Source: Balamuthia mandrillaris
Lineage: Eukaryota; Discosea; Longamoebia; Balamuthiidae
Direction of reading: 5' to 3'
NCBI GenBank assembly: GCA_031835245.1
Contig: JAVKOQ010000016.1
Location: 310,001-374,000 of the forward strand
DNA length: 64,000 bases
Positions 43,690 through 52,347 of the stretch are shown here, piece by piece. The notes beneath the pieces are model-generated. The model saw nothing but the letters and a program-made list of their open reading frames with translations, ran no database searches and had not been told where the DNA came from. Both the position numbers and the translations under genes were made by a program. Each line of letters opens with the position of its first letter. Position 1 is the stretch's first letter.

Positions 43690-43841
43690 ATGCTTGACAT
43701 TCCTTAGCTGTTGTGCAACAATGGACGTCAAATAATGCACAGCATCGCGCCATACAACGCTCATGCTTGTCATGCTTGGCATGCCTTAGCTTTTGTGGTG
43801 CAACAATGGACGTCCAATAATGCACAGTTTTCGCGCCAAAA
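43690..43841. repeat. Two-copy direct repeat with an E2F-like palindrome
   Basis: A unit (CATGCTTG-CAT..TTAGCTGTTGTGCAACAATGGACGTC-AATAATGCACAG) occurs at about 43680-43750 and, slightly changed, at 43763-43827. The second copy runs into TTTTCGCGCCAAAA (43828-43841), a good E2F consensus; the first has ATCGCGCCATA. It lies about 200 bp upstream of the MLO-like start. No exon is seen in 43580-44038. Confidence 0.55.
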
Positions 43842-44038
43842 TCGGAACAGACCTTTTTAAGAAGGGGAATCATTTTTGTAATTAATCATTATATATTAAT
43901 TCACTGCTGTTGAATGATCTGATGTACCTCAGGTGTCTTTACCTCATCGGAGACAAAAAAAAACAACGAAGCACAACTGCTTTTAACTTAGCACTTAAAA
44001 AAAACACTGGACGCCCGCAGAGATACAAAGGAAAAGGC

Positions 44039-45533
44039 ATGGGGTGTTATTGTGGGGGACGTGCCGGCTTTGGCGTCGGCCGTGTCCACTATAGCATTGC
44101 CACACTTTTCTTGCTTTGTTTTTTTCAGCAGGTTTTGTCAACTAGTTTCGTTTTGTTTTGTTTTTTTTTTGTTTTGTGGTTTGTGAACACCAACTTTCCT
44201 ACCTAACAAACAGGTAAGAGCAGAGGAGGGAGGATTCAAATGGGAAGAGGTGCGGGAACGTCTCGTCGAGTTCGGAGTGGTCACTTGCGTAGTTCTAATC
44301 GGTTTAGGTCCGTTTTGCAGGGTCTCCCTTCCTTCTTTCTCTCTCCCTTTCGTAGCCTTTTTGCTCACGCACTCGTTCTCAAAGGCTTTGAGACGTTCAA
44401 AGAGAAGTTGGAAGAATGGACCAGCAAAGCCATGAAACCCATTCTTAGAGCCATGTGGGGAGGTTGGACTTTACTCTCTTCCTCTTTTATCCCCGTGCCA
44501 TCCCCTCTTTTGCTTTGCTGCTAACAACAACGGACAAACAAATACACAGAGTTGACAGGAGGCGGCTTCTTTGGCTTGGTTTCGTTCGTGCTGACCAAGA
44601 GCGGGGCTCTCACTCACCTTTCTGTAGCTTTGGGACTGGAAGAAGACGAACTCAACGAAATTGTGGAACAGGTCCACCTTATGCTCTTCATTGTGTTTGT
44701 CCTATTCCTTGGTCAGGTAACTTGATCGCACCTCTCGTTCTCTCGTTCTCATAAAGTGATATACGGAAACTTATACAACGTGCACACAAAGACAATTCTA
44801 TTGCTTATTCTTGCCCACTCCGTTGAGAAAAACTGGAGAGCTGCTGAGAAAGAAGTGAAAGACCCAGGTACGCTCCTCCCTGATACCCTTCTTTGTTGCT
44901 TCTTCCCGCTTTCTTCTTGTTCTTCTTCTTGTTCTTCTTCTGCTTCTCCTTGTTCCTGTTCTTCTTCGTTCTTGTTCTTGTTCTTGTTCTTGTTCTTGTT
45001 CTTGTTCTTGTTCTTGTTCTTGTTCTTGTTCTTGTTCTTCGTTCTTTATTCTTCTTCTTCTTCTTCTTCTTGGTCTACTTACAAAGGAAGAAACTATAGA
45101 TACGGTTATCCGCCACTTTCAGGATATGGTTGTATACAAGCAACATAACAAAGTTCCATTGTGGGACTTTAGGTTTGTGTCTCTCCTTCTGTTGACTTGG
45201 CTTTCTTTTCTGTGCATTGCCTCCAACACTGAAACGATAAACCTTTAGAAAAAGGAGAAAGTTTCGCCGCATTCAACATAGAATGGAGTACTTGACTCTG
45301 CGAGAGAACTTCATTCATCCCTCCGACTCGACTCAACAAAAACTGGATCCAGACTTTGACTACAGCGAATACTTGTCCATTCTGGTCGGTCACACCATCG
45401 GCGACCTCGTTAAGATTCATCCCTTCACCTGGGGAGCGCTGGAGTGCCTCTTTTTCATTTTCTTTTTTGCCTCTGTTCGTATTCCTTCTCTCTCTATCTC
45501 TCTTCATTTCTGCAATTGTTAACTCTCTCACTC

Positions 45534-45570
<37 letters not shown>

Positions 45571-46355
45571 GAACAAAAGGCAGCAGATGAGAAAGTTCAG
45601 GCTGGGCTGTTCATCATCTACGGATGGAGTATTCTCCTTGTGCTGTGGCTCATCAGCCGGAAGCTTGAGCAGATACGCAAATGGCTTTTGCCTCCAGTCG
45701 AGCTGCTCCTCCTGAACGAAGAAGGAAAATCAAGCGATGCGTTCATCATCAACAACGAAGCGGAAGAGGAGGAAGTGTTGCTCTCTACCAGCAACAAGCT
45801 GGAAGAAGGTGGAACAAAGCTCACACAGAAGAAGAAGCCGCCTTACCTAGAACTCCCGCACAAACCAAGAACTGTTGTTGGACAGCTGTTGTTGGGGCCT
45901 CCTCCCAACAAACATGAACAACTGTTTTGGTTCGACAAGAAAGGCCACATGTTCATCTTGCACGTCATTCGTTCGGTAATGATGCTATCGGCTGTGTATA
46001 TTGCGGTGTTCGGCTATCAGATGAGCCGCTCTGTGTGGTACAAGTTACGTATATCCCTCCAACAACGAAAGAAGACTCCACGAAAGGATGGAATCGATTC
46101 CTGACGTTTGTTGTTTTGATACAAACAGCTTTAAGATGCAGTGGAGGTTCGAGCTGTACATCTTGATGGTCGTTCCATTGCTCATCGCTCTCCTCTATCA
46201 CATGCCGCATATCATCAGAAGGTTCTCACTTTGGTCCTCCTTGTTCTTCTGTTTAGCTTTTTGTTCTTATCGTATTCTTCCCATGAAGGTATGTTGTCTG
46301 CTCAAACATTGAACTCAAGAAGAAGAAGAAAGTCATCGACCGAGTGGTCAGGTTT

Positions 46356-46394
<39 letters not shown>

Positions 46395-47253
46395 AATCTC
46401 TCTTCTTATCGGCGATCCTTTTGTTGTAAAGAGTGGTCCGAACTCGAAAGTCCATTCGCATGTTGCGTCTGCTCAACAGCATCAAGTCCTACGCGCGTCG
46501 CATGCAAAGAATGGCGCACCGCCAAACCGGCGATAAACCAAAGCAGACGAGCAATGCTCCGAAACAAGCTCTCTCACCGGAAACGGTTCGTGAGATAGAA
46601 CAGGTCTTCCAGCTGTTTGACAAAGACGGTAACGGCAGGGTGTCAGCCGCCGAGATGGTGGACTTGATGCAGACTCTTGGCATTGACATCACGAGAGAGA
46701 CTGCCCAAGAGATAGTACGTTCTACTGTTCTCCTTGAGAAAAAGTGGGGAGAGAGAGACAGAGAGAGAGAGAGCAACAAACATTTGCTCACACAGGGGTC
46801 TCCTAGATCAATGAGGTGGATGTGGATGGCGATGGCGAGCTCGACATGGATGAGTTCATCGAGTTTATGCGCGATGAAATAAGCGACAGAGAAAAAGCTC
46901 CGGAAGAAACCATCGAGGAAATGTTTGCTCTCTTTGACCGAGACGCTTCCGGCTCCATTAGCCACCACGAATTCAGGTTTGTGTTTGTCTTTTCCTTTTC
47001 GTTGTTTTCGTCTATTAACCAACATAACGAAATATTTAGGACTATATTGATGGCTCTTGGTAATGCCCTCTCGCCAGAGGATATCTCAGAACTCATCCGT
47101 GAGCTTGATGAAGATGGCAACGGAGAAATAGACATCGAAGAGGTATCTTCTCCTCACCTCCTCTCTCTCCCTCTCTGTCTTGTGAGTGCCTAACCATTTG
47201 TTTCTTTTCTTATTTCATAACAGTTCCGACATCTTGTCCACAAGTTTTCGTAA
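44039..47253 (+). CDS. MLO-like membrane protein with C-terminal calmodulin-like domain
   Basis: Exon 1 (ATG 44039, to 44131) encodes a hydrophobic leader (YSIATLFLLCFFQQ) and splices to 44214 (VRAEEGGFKWEEVRERLVEF). MLO landmarks follow: FETFKEKLEEWTSKAMKPIL, SVALGLEEDELNEIVEQVHL with LMLFIVFVLFLG, KFRRIQHRMEYLTLRENFI then FDYSEYL (plant MLO: DYLTLR-GFI, FDF-YI), LFWFDKKGHMFILHVIRS, and MVVPLLIALLYHMPHIIRR. About seven hydrophobic spans are present. After the last span a basic amphipathic stretch (TRKSIRMLRLLNSIKSYARR) precedes four EF-hands: DKDGNGRVSAAE, DVDGDGELDMDE, DRDASGSISHHE and DEDGNGEIDIEE, all with complete Ca-binding loops. The stop is at 47251-47253. Plant MLO proteins are calmodulin-binding channels; here the calmodulin module is in the same polypeptide. 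At least ten introns, one with a TTCTTG repeat (44910-45072). Confidence 0.72.
44910..45075 (+). repeat. (TTCTTG)/(TTC) intronic microsatellite
   Basis: A hexanucleotide TTCTTG run (about 44968-45040) flanked by TTC repeats, in an intron of the MLO-like gene. Confidence 0.85.
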
Positions 47254-47342
47254 TAAAACTTCCTCTTAACAATGCTCTCTCTCTCTCTCTGTCTCTGTCC
47301 TCTCTCGCTCCAACAACCGTTGCGTGCAACTCTCTTCATTCC

Positions 47343-49966
47343 TTAAGAACGGGGATGATACTTGAGCCAGGCCAAAGTGGCCAGAGAAGAAGTGGCAGCA
47401 ACAGTGGCAGCGAGCAACAAAGTGGGTCCACTTCCGCCAGAAGAGAGCCATCTTTTGCTTCTTCTCAACAGCGAGTTATTGCGGAGTCTTTGGGCCGTTG
47501 TGAAGCTCTCGTAGTCTTCAATTTGGAAGTTTAAGAGTTTCATCGTTCGTTGTGCTCTTGTGGATTGGGGATGGCCTGAAACAAGTTCCTATGTTTTAAA
47601 TAAAGGTGAGCAAACCAAAAAACGAGAAAGAGAGGAGAGCAGAGAGCAGAGAGAATAACGAACCGCTCTAACTTTCGGCACAAAGGAAAGATCAGTGACG
47701 GCAACAACGGCATTGTTGCTGTCAATCCATTTGACTTGTATGGGAATGCCTTCAAAGACTTGATAAATGTCGCTTGTTTGGGTTTCTGATAAGAATGAAA
47801 CGTGGAACAGGAATGTTCTGTCTTCTTTGTCTGCAAAAACCAAAGAACGCAATGTTGTCAGCTCGCCAAACAAAGACTCCGAAACAAAAAGCAGAAACTA
47901 CGTGAGATAACAGAAGAAAGCAATACCTTCACGTTGAGGATCAAGCGTAACCGGTGAGAATGAACGAACGAGGTTGAGCACGTTGACATATTCCTTTAAC
48001 TCGGCCGCCACAATGTTCAACCGCAGTCGTTCCACCTCTTCCTCCTCATTCTGTTCCAACAACAACTTTTCTTGGCCGAGTATCATCGCCAACAGTCTCA
48101 CAAATACCGCTCCTGTCATGAACGCATCATAACCTGCTTCATGTGCAAAATGTTGTTCTTCTCCTCCTTCTGAAGATGCAGCAGCAAAAGCGTATCGAGT
48201 GAATCCTTCCTCGTGAACTACTTCCACGCTTCCTTCGTCTTCCTCACCAGGCTTCTTCTTCAGAGTTGCTTCAAATAGGTCTCCAAGAGCTGTTGACAAG
48301 AAGAGCATGCCTCCTGCTTCTTGTCGCAAAGTTGAAGTGGTCGAAGAAGAAGCAGAAGCGGGAGAAGAAGTAAACTTAGGATGAACGTTTGCTAAATGCT
48401 TCGTGTCTAAAATAACAGGAAACAGTTTGTGCAGCTCTTTCTTGAAGGTAGCGAGATCCGAGGGCAATCCGTCGATGAACAAGTCATACGTGTACAACAA
48501 GTCCAACAGAAGATTATGTCCAACGATAGGTTTGGCGGCTTCGATAATGGCTCGAATGACGGTAGTGAAACCAACAGCCGTTTCGTGTTTATCTATCAAT
48601 TCTCTTATCTGTTGTTCTTCCTTCAAGAGGCGTTCTTCTTCGCTTACGAACGTAACTTGTAACTTGTCCCATTGCTGGGGACTGCCTTCTTCTGACTTCA
48701 GTGACGCAACGAAGAGGTCAGGATAGTTGTTAGCGATGAGCTCGTAGACAACTCGGCGAAGGAAGGAGTTGGAGGCAGTCAGAATGAGGGGTTGGTCATG
48801 ACCTTGCTTTAACCATTCCTCGATTTGTTCTCTGTGGTTGGTTTGTTAAACAAGAAGAAGAACAACAAGAAGGAAGAAACTTACACAATTCCATTACGAA
48901 AAGTAATGTCGCGTTCGGAAGTGAGAACGACTGAGTTGGAAGCAGTGTTGGAGGGTTGTAGTCCTGAACGGGCAGCCTCTCTCTCTTCTCTTCTCTGCTG
49001 ATTACGTTCCTCCATCTTTTGTATCTGCTCCAACAGTCGTGGCTTCAGCTTATCTGCCACTGCACTTCGCTGTAAACATTGCAAACGATAGAAAGATCGT
49101 TCATCAATCAACATAAACAAGAAGAAGAGAAAGAAGAGAGCAAATGAACAACAAGAAAAAGGAGAACAACAACAAAGAAGAACAAGAAGACAAAGGCTAT
49201 CGTACAAGAAAAGGAACACCGCCATGAATCCATTTGTTAAAGTCAAAGCCATGGCACGACAGAAACTCCAGGCTGGAGGCTTGGCAGCGAAACCTTCTGT
49301 CCACGTACTCGAATGGTCTTGGGAAGATGTAAAAGTTCCATGTTTTCGCCACAAATCTTGGCAGAGATAACAATGAACGACACGAAAAAATAAGAACAAA
49401 AGGAAAGAGGGAAGAGGGAAGAGGGAAGAAAGAAGAGGAAGAGGAAGAGAGAAGAGAAGAGAGAAGAGAGAAGACAGAAGAGAAAAGAGAGAAGAGAGAA
49501 GGGAGAAGACAGAAGAGAAGAGTGAACGAGAGAAGAGAGAAGAGAGAAGGGAGAAGGGAGAACGAGAATTAGAGAAAGAGAACGAGAGAAGAGGGAAGAG
49601 AAGAGAAGAAAGAAGAGAAGAGAAAGAGAACGAGAGAAACCTTTTTTCTTCGGATGAGTAGCGAAAGGTCGAAAGCCCGTATTGCGTGACCACAAAGTTC
49701 TCTGCCGTTTGTTTCAGCTTTTGGTATTGCTGTGGATTTTTTTCAAACAAAAGCAAACCATCATCAGTGGCAATCTCCTCTGAAAAAAGCGCCGCCCAAA
49801 CGTGAAACAAACAAACCTCCTCTTTGGTGTCAATCACGGAAGTGTCGAGCGACTTGGAGAGAGAGAGGCCGGTGAACTCGGTGTCCAGCGCCACAAAGTC
49901 GCACTCACGGATGGCGGCCACCACCCCCGGCAACGCCTCCTTGAAGTTCTCCCTCGTTACTTCCAT
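47343..49966 (-). CDS. PARN/PNLDC1-like 3' exoribonuclease with C-terminal membrane anchor
   Basis: A CAF1-type DEDD nuclease that trims poly(A) or other 3' ends. The ATG at 49966 opens NFKEALPGVVAAIRECDFVA followed by LDTEFTGL (ExoI Asp/Glu); the upstream in-frame Met at 50086 adds no domain. Further exons give FEYVDRRFRCQASSLEFLSC (about 49290), the helical insert (KPRLLEQIQKMEERNQQRRE), VGHNLLLDLLYTYDLFIDGL (ExoII, about 48510) and HEAGYDAFMTGAVFVRLL (ExoIII, about 48130). After KEDRTFLFHVSFLSETQTSD (RRM-like region) the last exon has SLLRRSKRWLSSGGSG and a hydrophobic segment TLLLAATVAATSSLATLAWL, then KYHPRS and a stop at 47343. The DTEFTGL form and the terminal membrane anchor resemble animal PNLDC1 rather than nuclear PARN. 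One intron holds a GA-rich tract (49400-49650). Confidence 0.8.
49400..49650 (+). repeat. GAGAAGAGAGAAGA-type purine tract
   Basis: Irregular GAGAAGA repeats antisense to an intron of the PARN-like gene. Confidence 0.8.
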
Positions 49967-50040
49967 CTCGCCTCTGCCTTTTTTTTTTAAGTTTCTTGTA
50001 GATTGTCCCTCACGATCGTTGCATCTAAGATCATTTTGCA

Positions 50041-50079
50041 CCAATGAAAAATCAAAAACATCATGTATTTCGTCGACAA
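50041..50079. promoter_or_regulatory. CCAAT-type element and GTCGACAA element together
   Basis: CCAATGAAAAATCAAA at 50041-50056 and GTCGACAA at 50072-50079 lie 75-115 bp upstream of the PARN-like ATG at 49966. Both recurrent motifs occur here within 40 bp. The interval 50080-50460 shows no exon. Confidence 0.5.
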
Positions 50080-50460
50080 TATCCATGTCGTCATGACTTC
50101 ATATCTTCCCTCTCCCCCACGCCCCCAATCGTCGTCGTCGTGGGGGTCTGGGCAGGCCAAAACACCGTACACGCCTTTTGTTTTGGCGAGTGTGGGTCAC
50201 GTGTGCTTCGTCTCGCCACGTTCGGCGTGGAGAAGAGGGAGAGAAAGGAAGATAAGACCATTCTTCTGAAAAAAAAGGATCCGCAGTTGTCCGGCAAGTA
50301 TGTTTACCCACCTGCCGCTTACTCCTAGGGAATAACGCCTAAACCTCTTTTCCAAGAACTGTCCTGTTTTTACATTCAACTGTGCTATGGTCAAGTGCGG
50401 TCATCGCTTTCAAGAAGAAGAAAGGGTTAATTCATCTTTGCAACAATAATATAAACGTTT

Positions 50461-50630
50461 TATTGGTTGCCTTGCGATTGAGCTGCAATCTTTCATTAGG
50501 TGGAGACCAGAAGACGGATCGCTTAACGTGGACCAAAATCAGTTAAGCGAGCTCGTGCCCTCGTGCTTTGCGGTTAAAAACACCAAGATAAAAAACCAAA
50601 AGACACTCCGGTCTTCAAACGTTCTCACAA
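50461..50630 (+). promoter_or_regulatory. Conserved promoter block of the Cys-rich family, copy 1
   Basis: A block shared with 54678-54840 and 58190-58356: GACGGATCGC-TAA, ACAAAATCAGTTAAGCG (ACCAAAATC here), GGTTAAAAACAC and GACACTCCGGTCTTCAAACG. In this copy TCGCTTAAC (50519) and GTTAAGCGA (50542) form a 9-bp inverted repeat. It ends about 60 bp before the ATG. Confidence 0.6.
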
Positions 50631-50690
50631 CAATAAACCAACACAATCCTGGCTTACCACCTCTCTCGCAACCCTACCGTTGATCTGGCA

Positions 50691-51808
50691 ATGCACCCCC
50701 CATACAAGCTGCTGTTGTGCGCTGTCCTGCTTTGCGGCTGCCTCGCCCTGGCTCAAGGTTTGACCAATCCCTCCCTCCAAACACATCAACGCCGGAATGC
50801 CAAAACAAAGAATAAGCCAAAACGACAAATAACGACAAGCACTTGGCTGCATCTTATCTACTGTACCAACACTCACTCTTGGTTTTCTTTCTCCTTTGTT
50901 TGCCTCTCAAACCAACGCAGGATGCCGTTGCACCTTCGCCCTCAATGTGTTTGCAGAATTGGTCGCATGTGAGGAGAACACTATCGATCACTGCACCAAA
51001 GCGACCGTCAATGACGGAGAGTGCGTGCCATTCCCTGGAGAGGGTTGGAGCAGCATGTATGTGGACTGCCTCGCGCAAGTCTTCTACGCGTTTAACTCCT
51101 CCGACTGTTCCGGGGTGATGGGCAGTGCTGCTGTGGCGGACCAGTGCTCGATCAAGGCAGTGCCACAGCCGCCAGTCATAACGTTGGTCAAGTGGAACGA
51201 AGACTGTAACGGCCAGAGCGCACCCGTGAAGAACAAGCAAGAATGCGAGCCCGTGCCTGAACCTGAGGAAGGTCCGTGCTTCTTGTCCACCTTTTTTCTT
51301 GTCCTTGGTTTTTTGTAAGCTTGCTTTCCTCTTCTCTAACAACAACGTTACCTTCACAGATGAGGCCTGTTACGTCTCCACTAAAGTCAGTGGGGACTGC
51401 TCCCCTTACCAGCTGGAGAACGTGTCGTCGTGCTATGTAGAAGAGTGGTTCAATCACACTTTATGCAAGACCCTGGAAGGAGGCAGCATTCAGGTGGACT
51501 GCATCAAAAAAGTCGGGTTCATGTTTCCCTCGGACGACTGCTCCGGCCCAGGCTTCTCGTTTGCCAACGACATGTGCTCTCCGGTTCAGGACGCGATGGC
51601 ACTGAACGCCAAGTGGGGCGAGACTTGTGACGGCGAGCCAAGGGAGGTGAGCAAGGACGAGAGCGAGTCAAGCGGTACAAGCGCCAGCATGGAGGACAGT
51701 GACGACACGGAGGACGGCGAGGAGGAGAGCAGTCAAAACGACGGTTCCGAGAGCGAGGGAGATGGAAGTTCTTCTGCCTCCTCTCTTCGCTCTGACTTGC
51801 TTTGTTAA
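50691..51808 (+). CDS. Secreted cysteine-rich protein, family member 1
   Basis: Three exons. Exon 1 (ATG 50691) is a signal peptide (YKLLLCAVLLCGCLALAQ). Exon 2 (about 50921-51272) opens GCRCTFALNVFAELVACEEN and carries about ten Cys, the signature SSMYVDCLAQVFYAFNSSDC and KWNEDCNG. Exon 3 (about 51360-51808) opens DEACYVSTKVSGDCSPYQLE and repeats the theme (QVDCIKKVGFMFPSDDCSGP, KWGETCDGEP), so exons 2 and 3 look like two copies of one Cys-rich domain. The C-terminus is Ser/Asp/Glu-rich (SSQNDGSESEGDGSSSASSL), ending LRSDLLC. A secreted or surface protein. No known family is recognised. Three paralogues and a relic lie downstream on the same strand. Confidence 0.75.
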
Positions 51809-51885
51809 AGTCTTGCTGTTTGAGTTTTAGTTTGACAAGAAAACAATTGTTTGCGACCCTAAAGAATGTATAAGTTGCATCAGTT

Positions 51886-52167
51886 TTACCGGACAACACG
51901 GAACAGTCCATGTTCTCTGGAGGAGCAACGCAGGCGTTCCGAAGCGATGGAAGACTGCCCGCTCCCAACAGTGCTTTCCAGCACCCAGCCGCTCAGGTCA
52001 ATGTCCGTGGTGGCGTCCACGTTTTGGAGCGTTACCACCTCATCCTCCAGATCCAAGGAGGAGACCCTGACCGGGGCCGAGAAGAAGAGAACGCGGTCGA
52101 CCAGGGAGCTGCCGAACAGAACCCCAACTACCCCACAAAGCAAAGCCACAAGCAACAGTCTGTTCAT
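51886..52167 (-). CDS. Small secreted/anchored lamin-tail-like protein
   Basis: A single frame of 93 residues from the ATG at 52167. It starts with a hydrophobic segment (LLLVALLCGVVGVLFGSSLV) that could be a signal peptide or anchor. VTLQNVDATTDIDLSGWVLE then matches the core of a lamin-tail domain (V-L-N--D--DLSGW-L), after which the domain seems cut short. It converges with the Cys-rich gene 77 bp away. The domain call rests on one motif. Confidence 0.4.
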   Translation of the reverse strand: MNRLLLVALLCGVVGVLFGSSLVDRVLFFSAPVRVSSLDLEDEVVTLQNVDATTDIDLSGWVLESTVGSGQSSIASERLRCSSREHGLFRVVR

Positions 52168-52347
52168 TGCACTGTTTTTTGTCTTATAAAAATAATTTAT
52201 TTATTTTTCTTTTATTTTAATTCCTGGAAAAATTTCGTTTTAATTGGAAAAAATTTACTCCTTTTTTTGACAATTATTTGGAAAAATCTGATTATTTTCA
52301 ATTATTCCGATGAAAAATCATAACAAGATAACGAAAGCAAGAACAAG

